From an uncultured Alphaproteobacteria bacterium (GTDB taxonomy: Bacteria > Pseudomonadota > Alphaproteobacteria > Rhodobacterales > Rhodobacteraceae), in the NCBI GenBank assembly GCA_902580265.1, contig CACHJY010000003.1, positions 1 to 64,000 on the forward strand: 64,000 nucleotides of DNA, given 5' to 3'. How positions within the stretch are numbered: position 1 is the stretch's first letter; every line of letters begins with the position of its first letter. The notes beneath the pieces were generated by a model, which did not search any database, had not been told where the DNA came from, and was given only the letters and a program-made list of their open reading frames with translations. Position numbers and translations under genes: made by a program. Below, piece after piece: positions 30,656-39,738 of this stretch.

Positions 30656-32191
30656 TTATGTTTTAACTGATATTAATTTTTCAAATTCAGTATCTATTAC
30701 GGATATCTCAGAAGTACTTTTTTCAGATAGCTTTGTATTCAAAAAATCAATTGCCTCATTGTAATCATCCTCTTCTGTCGTATTTTTTGAAAATTGGAAC
30801 TTTACAGCGCGAACACTATTTGTGGAAGGCATAAGTGCACTTTTTTTCACGCTACAAATTAGATAGGTCTCTTTTGATTTTAACCAGGTGAATGAAGAAG
30901 TGAAAAATTCAATAACTTTATTATCTTTACTATTGAAAGTAATTTTGCACCGATAATCTTTTTTTTGAGGTAGAAATGAGTGCCTGTTTTCACTTAAATT
31001 AATTGCGTCGAGATTATTAGCATAAAGCCCTTTGTGCTCTCCTAGAGCAGGTGGTGACAAATTTAATACTTCAAACCCTAGAAATTTGACTGGATTGCCA
31101 GCTACCTTCCAATTTTTTCCCTTACCAAATGGCTGAGCTATGTCTAATATCATATTCCTGTTTTTAATATGTCTGTCTTCAAAAATTTCTTTAACATTGT
31201 TAACTGGACCGAAAGGAACTTTACCTCCGAGTAAATTGACTAATTCTCTTTTGCTGAACTGTTTTGTCCAAAAGTTGATTTGCTTATTTAAGTCATTTCT
31301 ATTTTGTGCTCTTAATTCAATTGTTCCATATTTCATATCATTAAGAAGATCGTCAAAACCAATTATTTTCTTTAGAACTTGCCAGTAGGCATCTTCTACA
31401 ATCCCTATAGCTACAAAACCATCTTTTGCATTATAAATTCCAAAAGGCGCTAATAATGGGTGCCCGTTACCCTCTGGTCTTGGAATAACTTTATTAAAAT
31501 CATATTGATAAATCGCCCTTTCGCACATGCTCACAATGGCATCATACATAGCAACCTCGACGAATTGAGCCTCACCAGTTTCTCTTGATTTTAAAATTGA
31601 AGCTAAAAGGCCAAAAGATAGTAGAGACCCTGAAAAAATATCTGCGATACCTGGACCTACTTTAAGGGGTGATTTTTCATCATACCCCGTTAAGCTTATC
31701 AAGCCTCCCATGGCTTGGGCAACTACATCATATGAAGGCCAGTTTTTAAAGGGGCTTTCTCCGAAGATCTCTGAACCAAACCCGCTTATAGAACCGTAGA
31801 CAATCCGTGGGTTGAGTTTTGATACCTCATCAAATGAAAGCCCTAGTCGTTTCATAACCCCTGGTCGAAAGTTTTCAACTACTACATCGCTCATTTCAAT
31901 TAGTTTTTTAAAAAAAGCAATGTCATCTCCATTTTTTAAGTTGAGGCTAATACTCTTTTTGTTTCTGTTTAAACTGATAAAATAACCTGACCAATCTTTT
32001 TTTATGTCTTTTTCTTTAAAGGGACCACTTCTTCTACTAGTATCTCCTTCCGCGCTCTCAATCTTGATAACTTCAGCACCATGGTCAGCCAATAACATTG
32101 TAGCGTAAGGACCTGACAACATTCTACTAAGATCCAAGACCCTAATGCCTTCTAGAATTCCCATCTTTTGTGATTTATTTTTAACTTTCAT
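30656..32191 (-). CDS. Family III CoA-transferase (CaiB/BaiF) with C-terminal extension
   Basis: Family III enzymes move CoA between carboxylic acids through an aspartyl-CoA anhydride. The N terminus is canonical (GIRVLDLSRMLSGPYATMLLADHGAEVIKIE), followed by SISLNLKNG, ENFRPGVMKRLGLSFDE and GSISGFG. KVGPGIADIFSGSL holds the catalytic-type Asp. The core ends near residue 395, in the usual place. About 110 further residues follow (from NLSENRHSFLPQKKD) that are not part of the family and look like a small alpha/beta domain. The acyl substrate is unknown, and no acyl-CoA dehydrogenase or hydratase is adjacent. Confidence 0.87.
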   Translation of the reverse strand: MKVKNKSQKMGILEGIRVLDLSRMLSGPYATMLLADHGAEVIKIESAEGDTSRRSGPFKEKDIKKDWSGYFISLNRNKKSISLNLKNGDDIAFFKKLIEMSDVVVENFRPGVMKRLGLSFDEVSKLNPRIVYGSISGFGSEIFGESPFKNWPSYDVVAQAMGGLISLTGYDEKSPLKVGPGIADIFSGSLLSFGLLASILKSRETGEAQFVEVAMYDAIVSMCERAIYQYDFNKVIPRPEGNGHPLLAPFGIYNAKDGFVAIGIVEDAYWQVLKKIIGFDDLLNDMKYGTIELRAQNRNDLNKQINFWTKQFSKRELVNLLGGKVPFGPVNNVKEIFEDRHIKNRNMILDIAQPFGKGKNWKVAGNPVKFLGFEVLNLSPPALGEHKGLYANNLDAINLSENRHSFLPQKKDYRCKITFNSKDNKVIEFFTSSFTWLKSKETYLICSVKKSALMPSTNSVRAVKFQFSKNTTEEDDYNEAIDFLNTKLSEKSTSEISVIDTEFEKLISVKT

Positions 32192-32307
32192 TGAAAACTT
32201 TCAAAACAGCTTATAATGAGGAAATCACAAAAAATATCCCTGATAAATAGTTAGTTACCGACTACACACAATTTCTTTACAAGAAGCGGTAACAGCGTTT
32301 TAAATAG

Positions 32308-32724
32308 TTAAGACTTGGCTTCTCGGTTTAAGTACGGCAACGTATCTGTCCCTTGGGGAACAGAGGTAAGGTTTGGTGAAGAGTCTATAGCATCAGAGCA
32401 AGCTTCTACATAATCTACCTCTTCAGCTTTTCTTTGATAGCTATCTAAATCATACAATTCTCTTTTGTTCACTTCCTCAAGTATTTTTACAGACAGGAGT
32501 TTCAATTCAATTAAATGTCTTTGGAAGTTTAAAAAGGTTTTATCAGCCCTAAAATCGCTATCATTTCTTTTACTTACTTCCTTCTTATTTCGCAAAGTTC
32601 CCTCAGCTGATTGTCTCTCGAGCTTTTTATTTACTGATTCAATAATTGTTGTAGAGGGGACAAGAGATTTGTAAAGCGTCAATATTGTTTCATCAGAAAG
32701 TTCATTTAGTTCTTTTTCAAGCAT
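32308..32724 (-). CDS. Hypothetical protein, 138 residues
   Basis: Not recognised. A soluble, helix-rich protein with strong charge periodicity, for example KELNELSDETILTLYKSL at the N terminus and NFQRHLIELKLLSVKILEE near the middle. The C-terminal 30 residues are acidic and probably disordered. It lies 116 bases upstream of the CoA-transferase gene on the same strand. The gap contains the inverted repeat GTTACCG/CGGTAAC (32254-32260 and 32287-32293). Confidence 0.5.
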   Translation of the reverse strand: MLEKELNELSDETILTLYKSLVPSTTIIESVNKKLERQSAEGTLRNKKEVSKRNDSDFRADKTFLNFQRHLIELKLLSVKILEEVNKRELYDLDSYQRKAEEVDYVEACSDAIDSSPNLTSVPQGTDTLPYLNREAKS

Positions 32725-32889
32725 AGTTATACCACCCTTTGTTTTGCAGATTTTAACTCTGCTATTAATAACGTCCTATGCTGCTCAAAAGTTAGCCTCT
32801 TTTTATTTTTTGTTAACATACTATTTTTTTTTAATTATATCAACTCAATTAGGTTTTTTGGCCAACGAACATTCAAGTTTTTTCAAGGG

Positions 32890-32943
32890 GTTGCACAGGT
32901 CACTTTTAATAGGCAAAGTCAATTATGGTTGAAGATGTGCAAC
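32890..32943. repeat. Inverted repeat upstream of the tandem-repeat protein gene
   Basis: GTTGCACA (32890-32897) and TGTGCAAC (32936-32943) are perfect inverted copies 38 bases apart, in the 310-base AT-rich gap before the gene at 33035. They could be an operator pair or the stem of a leader RNA. No other gene is seen in 32725-33034. Confidence 0.4.
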
Positions 32944-33034
32944 AATTTTAAAAAATTTTATTATTTTGCTATAAAAAAAATAAAAATGTGGTAAAAATTA
33001 AGTTAGTATCTTTCAGTATTCTCTTGGAGGGGAA

Positions 33035-34231
33035 ATGCGTATTAACTTATTATTGAAAATAACATTAGCAGCTTTGGTATTACTAGGGCTCTCATTGAGA
33101 TCTGCAGTCTCTGCTGGAGGATCTGATGAAGAAGTATTTCCTCCCAAAACGCTAGAAAAACTGAAGAAAAATTATACAACTCAGCAAGAGAAATCAAAAA
33201 CTGATAGAGCGGATAAAGAGGGTGGCGAAAGTAAAAAATCAGTAGCAAATGATGCAAAAAGTGTAAGTTCCTCGCAAAATAAAGGGAATAGCACTAGCTC
33301 AAATCAAGACAATTCTAATAAAGTAGAAGGCACTGGTAATGTACTGGAAGACGAGCCATTAATTGCCGATCTTACGTCTATAATCGATAAAGATGGCATT
33401 GGGGAAGTTAATGTTGTTTGGAAGATTTCAAGTGATGGTAATTCTTATAGAAGTATTCCCGGCGCCACAAATCAATCATTCACCCCAAGACAAGAACATG
33501 TAGGTAAAACATTGCGAGTTGTTCTTACATATCTTGATGGACAAGGTAACCTAGAAACACTAACTTCTGCACCCACAACCCCGGTGATTAATGTTAACGA
33601 CAAACCAACTGGCGTAGTTCGGCTGACCGGAGAAAGTGCCGAGGACAGTGCACTAATATTAGATGTTTCTGATGTTTATGATGAGGATGGGATGGGTCCT
33701 TTTAATTTTACCTGGCAGCGGACCTCGCCTAACACTGGTTGGGAGAATTACACTGAAGATGATACGGAAGTTTTAAATCTAAGACAAGAACATGTTTCTT
33801 ACACATATCGTGTGCGTGTAGAATATATTGACGGCTTTGATAATAGAGAAGTTGTATATTCCAATGAAAGTGAAGCGGTACGGAATGTTGATGATCCTGT
33901 TCTAGGTGATGTCGTTATTACAGGTGAAGAAAAGGAAGGAGCCATATTAGAGGCTCGAACTGACTCGCTTTCAGATGACGATGGAATAGCGTCAATCGAT
34001 GTTGCTTGGGAACGAAGCAGAGATGGGAGAAATTGGGTTTCTTTAACAGGACAAAATACAAAAAGGTTAAATCTTGATCAAACAGTAGTTGGAAGTCAAG
34101 TAAGGGTAAAGGCAACATTAGTTGACAGGTTTGGGATTGAAACAGTTCTACATAGCCAACCAACAAGAATTATAGAAAATGTAAATAACGTACCAGTAGG
34201 AAATGTCTTGATAAGAAGAGTTTCTAATTAG
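33035..34231 (+). CDS. Secreted protein with three tandem Ig-like repeats
   Basis: A 398-residue exported protein of unknown function. A clear signal peptide (LLLKITLAALVLLGLSLRSAVSAGG) is followed by a low-complexity linker of Lys, Ser, Asn and Gly to about residue 100. Then come three repeats of about 95 residues. Each runs G-E ... D-x-DG(I/M)G ... W-x-(R/I)-S ... (R/L)-x-L-x-(V/L)-x-Y/L-x-D-x-x-G and ends in NVND, NVDD or NVNN. A fourth unit is cut off at GNVLIRRVSN. Such beta-sandwich repeats occur in adhesins and large surface proteins. A strong GGAGG lies 4-8 bases upstream of the ATG. Confidence 0.75.
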   Translation: MRINLLLKITLAALVLLGLSLRSAVSAGGSDEEVFPPKTLEKLKKNYTTQQEKSKTDRADKEGGESKKSVANDAKSVSSSQNKGNSTSSNQDNSNKVEGTGNVLEDEPLIADLTSIIDKDGIGEVNVVWKISSDGNSYRSIPGATNQSFTPRQEHVGKTLRVVLTYLDGQGNLETLTSAPTTPVINVNDKPTGVVRLTGESAEDSALILDVSDVYDEDGMGPFNFTWQRTSPNTGWENYTEDDTEVLNLRQEHVSYTYRVRVEYIDGFDNREVVYSNESEAVRNVDDPVLGDVVITGEEKEGAILEARTDSLSDDDGIASIDVAWERSRDGRNWVSLTGQNTKRLNLDQTVVGSQVRVKATLVDRFGIETVLHSQPTRIIENVNNVPVGNVLIRRVSN

Positions 34232-34251
34232 CCAGCTAAAATAACTTTATA

Positions 34252-34734
34252 TTAGTTTTTTTTGGATGATGTATTTTTAATCACATCCTTAGGTATTTCA
34301 GACCCAATAGTGTGCCTTCTTATAGAGCCTTCGTAGTATGCTCCATCCTCAATTGCTATTGTTTCATGAAAAGTATCGCCTTCCACTCTTGCTGAAGAAC
34401 CAAATCTAACCTTTTTCCCAAATACCGGTCCAATTATTCTACCCTTTATGACAAGATCCTCAGAAGTGACAGACCCAACAACTTTCGCTGATTTTTCAAT
34501 TACTAACCTTGAGGCTTTTATTTCTCCTTCAAGGACTCCATCTAATTGAAGAGCACCCTTCGAGGATATTTTTCCAATTATTTTGATCTCTTTCCCCAAT
34601 AATGATGGTGAAGAAGTGCCATCAAAACCGCTGCCAGATAAAATGCTAGTACTGTCTTCTTTTTGCTGTTGTTTTGTAAATGATTTTGTCTTATCAGGAT
34701 TTGCTTTTCTATTTTTCCAGGAACTAAAAATCAT
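34252..34734 (-). CDS. Bactofilin
   Basis: A second bactofilin, 160 residues. A charged, disordered head of about 45 residues (starting MIFSSWKNRKANPDKTKSF) precedes the beta-helix core: KIIGKISSKGALQLDGVLEG, IKASRLVIEKSAKVVGSV, EDLVIKGRIIGPVFGKKV and a tail. The N-terminal head resembles membrane-tethering extensions of longer bactofilins. It converges on the tandem-repeat protein gene. The other bactofilin lies 6 kb away with a different, shorter head, so the two probably have separate roles or form mixed polymers. Confidence 0.88.
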   Translation of the reverse strand: MIFSSWKNRKANPDKTKSFTKQQQKEDSTSILSGSGFDGTSSPSLLGKEIKIIGKISSKGALQLDGVLEGEIKASRLVIEKSAKVVGSVTSEDLVIKGRIIGPVFGKKVRFGSSARVEGDTFHETIAIEDGAYYEGSIRRHTIGSEIPKDVIKNTSSKKN

Positions 34735-34897
34735 TGTTTTTATAAACTATTTTTTTGATAAATACTTGTGATATCAAAGTACCACAAAAATAAAAAAAGT
34801 TAATTAAAATAAGGGATTTTAAATAAGTTTTTTGATTGATCGACTATTCATGTATATGGTAACTTGTAAATAACAATTAGAATTGAGGAATAGTGTT

Positions 34898-35017
34898 ATG
34901 AAGAAATATGTTTTACTTTTTGCTATAGCATTTGGGGGACTTTTTATCGCTGGTTGCGAAGCACCAACAGTATCGCCAGATGCAGTGTCTTGTACTAAGA
35001 CAGGGGGATGTAGCTAA
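34898..35017 (+). CDS. Small lipoprotein, 39 residues
   Basis: Starts MKKYVLLFAIAFGGLFIAGC, a textbook lipoprotein signal with lipobox FIAGC. After lipidation at Cys20 only 20 residues remain, including two further cysteines (SCTKTGGC). GAGGA lies 8 bases upstream of the ATG, and an intrinsic-terminator-like hairpin follows 25 bases after the stop, so it looks like a monocistronic unit. Size and layout recall entericidin-type or other tiny stress lipoproteins, but the sequence is not recognised. Confidence 0.7.
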   Translation: MKKYVLLFAIAFGGLFIAGCEAPTVSPDAVSCTKTGGCS

Positions 35018-35041
35018 GCATCTAACCAATAATTGACGTTT

Positions 35042-35076
35042 GGCTCCGAGTTAAACACTTGATTCGGAGCCTTTCA
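35042..35076 (+). terminator. Terminator-like hairpin after the small lipoprotein gene
   Basis: GGCTCCGA (35042-35049) and TCGGAGCC (35064-35071) form a perfect 8-base stem with a 14-base loop, followed by a short, weak T run. It sits between the lipoprotein gene and the convergent lpxL-like gene and may act on both. Confidence 0.6.
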
Positions 35077-35922
35077 CTTCCAACGTCTGTGAGGCCAATA
35101 CCATTGTGTAGGATTGTTTTTGACTCGTTCCTCAAGGCTAGCAATCATGCTCTTGGTAATCGTATCTACCCCTTTCATCTCAATCGGTTTGTCAAAGCTA
35201 ACATCAATACTACCATCATCTCTTCTAATTCCGTAAGCCGGTACTAATAAAGCATTATACTTTAATGCTAATTCGGCAATTGATGTGGAAGTTTTTGCGG
35301 GCCTTCCTAGAAATTGAAAATACTTACCTTCCTTGACCGCTTGATCAATCATAAGCGCTATTATTCCTCCAGACTTAATCAATGAAATCATTTTTCTGGT
35401 TCCAGACGTCCCTACTTCAAGAATAGGCTCGCCACCCTCTTTGATAGCATTGAAGTGGAGTCTTTCATAAAAAATATTTCTGTTTCGCTGATAAAGGGCA
35501 CCAGATGTGAGCCCATAACTTTTCAATATCGCTCTAACAGCTTCCCAGGAGCCAATATGCCCAGATATAATAATTACAGGCCTACTAATTTTTTTTGCCT
35601 CAATAAGAGGCACTAATTCTTTTTTTTTATATATTATTTTTTTGCTGTGCTTCTGAAATTCTCTGTTAAACATTAGCTCTATAAAACTTTTACCAATCAT
35701 TTTTGAGTTTTCTTTAATGAACTCTTTTCTTTTATAGTGTGGCATATTTGGGTAAACAAATCTTAGATTGGTATCAACTCTATTATAGAATTTACTAACC
35801 CAAGGTAATATTAATTTGCACAGTTGCCCTCCCCAATATATTCGTTTTTCAAAAGGCAAAATTTTCAAAATTGTGATCAGGAAATAGAAGGGTATTATCT
35901 CGAGGAATTGACGTAGCATCAC
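35074..35922 (-). CDS. Lipid A acyltransferase, LpxL/HtrB family
   Basis: Inner-membrane enzyme that adds a secondary acyl chain to a Kdo-lipid A precursor. The N-terminal hydrophobic anchor (FLEIIPFYFLITILKILPF) is followed by the catalytic HX4E motif SGHIGSWE (His122, Glu127) and RNRNIFYERL, then MIDQAVKEGKYFQFLGRPA. It ends NPTQWYWPHRRWK, a family hallmark. The length of 282 residues is slightly short but complete. LpxL and LpxM cannot be separated by sight. It follows infC after about 30 bases on the same strand; together with kdsD/kdsB it shows a full Kdo-lipid A pathway. Confidence 0.9.
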   Translation of the reverse strand: MMLRQFLEIIPFYFLITILKILPFEKRIYWGGQLCKLILPWVSKFYNRVDTNLRFVYPNMPHYKRKEFIKENSKMIGKSFIELMFNREFQKHSKKIIYKKKELVPLIEAKKISRPVIIISGHIGSWEAVRAILKSYGLTSGALYQRNRNIFYERLHFNAIKEGGEPILEVGTSGTRKMISLIKSGGIIALMIDQAVKEGKYFQFLGRPAKTSTSIAELALKYNALLVPAYGIRRDDGSIDVSFDKPIEMKGVDTITKSMIASLEERVKNNPTQWYWPHRRWK

Positions 35923-35952
35923 TATTTTTATCTATATCAATAAATTTATAAT

Positions 35953-36498
35953 CTAGGTGTTAGGATATATTATCATAACCATCTGTCTCCCCTCAACTTT
36001 GGGAATAACATCCGGTTTACCAAGGTGGACTGTGTCTTCTGCCACTCTTGCCATTAATTCTGCTCCTAATTCCTGATGAGCCATCTCTCTACCTCTGAAT
36101 CTAAGTGTTATTTTCACTTTATCTCCATTTTCAAGAAATTTTGTAACAGAGCGCATCTTGACTTCGTAGTCATGCTTATCAGTATTGGGCCGGAATTTTA
36201 TTTCCTTAAGCTCAATTGTTTTTTGCCTTTTTCTAGCCTCTGCTTCTCTTTTTTGTTGATCATACTTAAACTTTCCAAAGTCCATAATCTTACAAACGGG
36301 AGGCTTAGCATTAGGAGAAATCTCAACCAGATCGAGGCCGGCTTCGCTTGCCATGACATTTGCCTTCTCAGGGCTAACAATCCCCACCATATTTCCTTCT
36401 GCATCGATTAAACGAACCTCTTCACATATAATTGATGCATTTACCCGAGCCGCAACGTCCTTTTGCCCCGAGTTCATTTCCTGATTTCTTCTTACGAT
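35953..36498 (-). CDS. infC: Translation initiation factor IF-3, probable AUC start
   Basis: IF-3 binds the 30S subunit, prevents premature 50S joining and rejects non-canonical start codons. The N domain ([38 protein letters not shown]) and C domain ([37 protein letters not shown]) are both present. The first ATG (36477) has AGGAA directly against it, with no spacing. Seven codons upstream, in frame, ATC (36498-36496) has AAGGAG 6 bases in front, ideal spacing, giving a start of [11 protein letters not shown]. Non-AUG infC starts are known to allow autoregulation, so I chose ATC. It follows thrS, as in many bacteria; rpmI and rplT are not adjacent. Confidence 0.95.
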   Translation of the reverse strand: MVRRNQEMNSGQKDVAARVNASIICEEVRLIDAEGNMVGIVSPEKANVMASEAGLDLVEISPNAKPPVCKIMDFGKFKYDQQKREAEARKRQKTIELKEIKFRPNTDKHDYEVKMRSVTKFLENGDKVKITLRFRGREMAHQELGAELMARVAEDTVHLGKPDVIPKVEGRQMVMIIYPNT

Positions 36499-36504
36499 TT
36501 CAAG

Positions 36505-36510
36505 CTCCTT
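36505..36510 (-). promoter_or_regulatory. Ribosome binding site that decides the infC start
   Basis: AAGGAG on the minus strand (plus-strand CTCCTT) is the only good Shine-Dalgarno before infC. It is 6 bases from ATC 36498 but 27 bases from ATG 36477, which argues for initiation at AUC. Confidence 0.6.
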
Positions 36511-36539
36511 TTTATTGAGTAAATTAGTATAATTATTTG

Positions 36540-38525
36540 CTACAACCTTTCTGCTTTTTGTTCTTTTAGATCTGGTGGTGTAGCTTCTATAGAAAGCTCT
36601 CTGATAGCATCATTTAAAGAAATGGTTTGTGAATCTTTTTGGCCGAGACGCCGAACGTTTATGGATCTAGATTTAATTTCTTTCTCACCCACAACAGCAA
36701 TTATTGGAATTTTTGAAATAGAATGCTCTCTAACTTTATAATTAATTTTCTCGTTTCTATTGTCCACCTTACATCGTAATCCCACGTTTTTGAAAGATCT
36801 AGTGATTTCATCGATGTAGTTGTCCATATTTGTTGTTATCGATGCAATTACGATTTGTATTGGGGCAAGCCAGAGGGGAAGTCTGCCTGTCGTATTTTCA
36901 AGCAAAATCCCAATAAATCTTTCGAAAGACCCAAGTATTGCCCTATGTAGCATGACTGGCATCTGTTTTTCTCCCATATCGTTAATATAGGTTGACCCCA
37001 ACCTGTCTGGTAAAACAAAGTCGACTTGTAATGTCCCACATTGCCAATCTCGGCCCAAGGCATCTGTCAAAACAAATTCTAACTTTGGCCCATAAAAGGC
37101 TCCTTCACCTTTATTTATCGAATAGTCGTATCCCGCCATTTTTGTTGCGCTTTTTAAGGCTTGCTCCGCGCGGTCCCAAACTTGATCGCTACCAGATCTA
37201 TTCTCCGGTCTATCAGAAAATTTTATCTTAAATTCCTTGAATCCAAGTTCTTCATAGACTACCGATAGAAGGCCTATAAATTTTTTTGTTTCACTTTCTA
37301 TTTGTTGCTCAGTACAAAAAATGTGGGCGTCATCTTGCAGAAAAGCTCTAACTCTCATTAGACCATGCAATGCCCCAGATGGCTCATTCCTGTGGCAAGC
37401 TCCAAACTCAGCCATTCGTAAGGGGAGATCCCGATAAGATTTTATACCTTGATTATAAATTTGAACATGACAAGGACAGTTCATTGGCTTTAGTGCATTT
37501 ATCCTTGGGGTTTTTTCCTGCTCATCTACTTCAACAATGAACATATTTTCCCTAAATTTATCCCAGTGCCCAGATTTTTCCCAAAGCTTTCTATCTAAAA
37601 TTTGTGGAGTTTTTACCTCTAAATAACCATTATTTTCAAGCTTTCTGCTCATATATTCTTGTAATGTTGAGTATAGCTTCCATCCTTTTGGGTGCCAAAA
37701 AATACTGCCAGTGGCCTCCTCCTGTAGATGAAATAAGTCCATTTCTCTTCCAAGTTTTCTATGATCTCGTTTTTCGGCTTCCTCTAGTCTGAAAAAATAC
37801 TGTTTCAGCTCCTCTTTACTTCTAAATGCTACTCCATATATCCGCTGAAGCATTTTATTTTTGCTATTACCCTTCCAGTAAGCTCCGGCAACTCTTGTGA
37901 GTTTGAAGGAGTCGGCAGGTATTTGTCCTGTATGAACTAAATGCGGCCCTCTACAGAGATCCTGCCAATCTCCATGCCAATACATTTTTATATCTTCATC
38001 AGCTTGTATGTCATGAACCAGCTCAACTTTATAGGGCTCATTTTTTTCTTTGTAAAAACTAAGGGCCCGTTCACGATCCCATATTTCTTTTTTTACAGGA
38101 TCTTTCTTTTCAATTATTGATCTCATGAGTAATTCAATTTTTTCAATATCATTCTCAGAAAAGGGTTCCTCTTTATCAAAGTCATAAAAAAACCCATCTT
38201 GAATAACTGGACCTATGGTGACTTTTACATTTGGCCATAGCTCTTGAACTGCTCTAGCTAAGATATGGGCACAATCATGCCTAATTAATTCGAGCGCTAT
38301 TTCTTTGTCTTTTGAAGTGTGTATTGTAAGAGAGCAATCATCAGTCAGTTTTGTGGATAAGTCTGTTAAATGACCATTGACGGAGCACGCTATAGATTTT
38401 TTTGCAAGAGATGAAGATATTTCTTTTGCTATTTCGAAGCCTGTTATGCCAGATGGGTAACTTCTTAGGGAGCCGTCAGAAAGCTCAATAGCTATTTTCT
38501 TGTCTTCAGTCAGGTTTAAACTCAA
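36540..38525 (-). CDS. thrS: Threonyl-tRNA synthetase
   Basis: Charges tRNA-Thr, with editing of mischarged serine. The order is complete: TGS domain (about 10-75), second additional (editing) domain with [16 protein letters not shown], the class II catalytic core with motif 2 in [19 protein letters not shown], the Zn-site cysteine in [11 protein letters not shown], and the C-terminal anticodon-binding domain. The length of 661 is normal. It is transcribed with infC behind it, separated by about 40 bases. The glycosyltransferase gene lies upstream with 11 bases between. Confidence 0.97.
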   Translation of the reverse strand: MSLNLTEDKKIAIELSDGSLRSYPSGITGFEIAKEISSSLAKKSIACSVNGHLTDLSTKLTDDCSLTIHTSKDKEIALELIRHDCAHILARAVQELWPNVKVTIGPVIQDGFFYDFDKEEPFSENDIEKIELLMRSIIEKKDPVKKEIWDRERALSFYKEKNEPYKVELVHDIQADEDIKMYWHGDWQDLCRGPHLVHTGQIPADSFKLTRVAGAYWKGNSKNKMLQRIYGVAFRSKEELKQYFFRLEEAEKRDHRKLGREMDLFHLQEEATGSIFWHPKGWKLYSTLQEYMSRKLENNGYLEVKTPQILDRKLWEKSGHWDKFRENMFIVEVDEQEKTPRINALKPMNCPCHVQIYNQGIKSYRDLPLRMAEFGACHRNEPSGALHGLMRVRAFLQDDAHIFCTEQQIESETKKFIGLLSVVYEELGFKEFKIKFSDRPENRSGSDQVWDRAEQALKSATKMAGYDYSINKGEGAFYGPKLEFVLTDALGRDWQCGTLQVDFVLPDRLGSTYINDMGEKQMPVMLHRAILGSFERFIGILLENTTGRLPLWLAPIQIVIASITTNMDNYIDEITRSFKNVGLRCKVDNRNEKINYKVREHSISKIPIIAVVGEKEIKSRSINVRRLGQKDSQTISLNDAIRELSIEATPPDLKEQKAERL

Positions 38526-38536
38526 TTTATACTTCT

Positions 38537-39688
38537 TTAACTTGCTTTACTAAAAGATAAAGTACTGTATGCATCAATTAATAGCTCTTCCATATTTTTT
38601 ATATTAAAATTGTTTAATACATAATTACGCGAGGTTCGTCCAGTAAAATTCCTTTCTTGTGCATTCATTGTTAGTAGGTTAGCCAAATTTTGTACAAGGA
38701 TCTTTATATCGCCATTTCCAGTCAGGTAATTATGATATTCACGGGGTATAAGCTCTTTATTTACTGGATTTTGCCAACCCACTACTGTGTTGCCCATGGC
38801 CAAGGCATTCAGTATATCTAAAGAATAGTAGTCGTCTTTGGGATTTAGGTCTAAGTATATGGATGATAACTTGAGACCAGCTTCCAAGTCAGATAGCTTA
38901 TCCATCAAACACAAAACACTATTTCTATTTTTAAAGTATTTTTCTTCAAATTCGTTTAACTGCTTCTTATTTGCATTCGTTTTTAAAATAACAATGTAGG
39001 GCTTTATATCTTCTGATAGTTTCTCTAGATTAACTGATAGCTTTATTATCTGATTTTGCCATTTTCTTGAATGAAAATAGGATTTAGTAAAAATTATATG
39101 CCTGGGTTTCTCTAACATTCCCCATTCGGTTGCCAAAGAAATAGTTCTTTCTTGGCTAATTTTCTTTTCATCATATATCGTGAAATCTACTGGTACTGGA
39201 ACATGAAACAAATCAATGTTTTTTCTAGAATATTTGTTTAATAGTGCCCTATATGCTGTTTTGCTAGGTACTAAAGTGGTAGCTCGAGGAATAAATTCCC
39301 CAAAAATGGTCTGATTTATTCTACCCATTACGGTTCGCTCTGATGTATTTTTTAGCAGAGAAAATATTATCTTAATAGAGCAGTGTTTCTTTACCTGGAA
39401 GGCAGCCTTATAGCCGTCGATGTCATATACATGTATTGTAGTTATATGTTTTGATGATATTACTTCGCATATTTTCTTAATGGTTGCTTTAGAGTAAAAC
39501 ATATCTACTGAAGAAGTGCTTTGACTTACAATTTGAGCCCCCCATCGTTTTAAATATGATAATTCTCTACCTAGAGGAGCGAAAACATACGAATTACAAC
39601 TATTATCTTTCAATATTTTAGAATGAGCAGCTATTGCTCTAATCGAAATATCATCATTAAGGCTGGTTAGAAGTTGAAGAATGTTCAT
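38537..39688 (-). CDS. Glycosyltransferase-like protein (GT-B fold)
   Basis: A divergent member of the GT4-type glycosyltransferases, probably acting on a cell-surface glycan; donor and acceptor unknown. It opens [24 protein letters not shown], a typical N-terminal GT-B nucleotide-fold start. The C-terminal donor-binding part contains [20 protein letters not shown] and [15 protein letters not shown], matching the E-x7-E region in position, though the glutamates are replaced. LRNY-type ends ([14 protein letters not shown]) are usual. It is the first gene of the minus-strand run into thrS and infC, and diverges from the hydrolase gene. Confidence 0.65.
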   Translation of the reverse strand: MNILQLLTSLNDDISIRAIAAHSKILKDNSCNSYVFAPLGRELSYLKRWGAQIVSQSTSSVDMFYSKATIKKICEVISSKHITTIHVYDIDGYKAAFQVKKHCSIKIIFSLLKNTSERTVMGRINQTIFGEFIPRATTLVPSKTAYRALLNKYSRKNIDLFHVPVPVDFTIYDEKKISQERTISLATEWGMLEKPRHIIFTKSYFHSRKWQNQIIKLSVNLEKLSEDIKPYIVILKTNANKKQLNEFEEKYFKNRNSVLCLMDKLSDLEAGLKLSSIYLDLNPKDDYYSLDILNALAMGNTVVGWQNPVNKELIPREYHNYLTGNGDIKILVQNLANLLTMNAQERNFTGRTSRNYVLNNFNIKNMEELLIDAYSTLSFSKAS

Positions 39689-39738
39689 GGCTGTGCGATC
39701 ATCTTTTCGAATGTTATAGCTAAAACTAAAATAATGAT

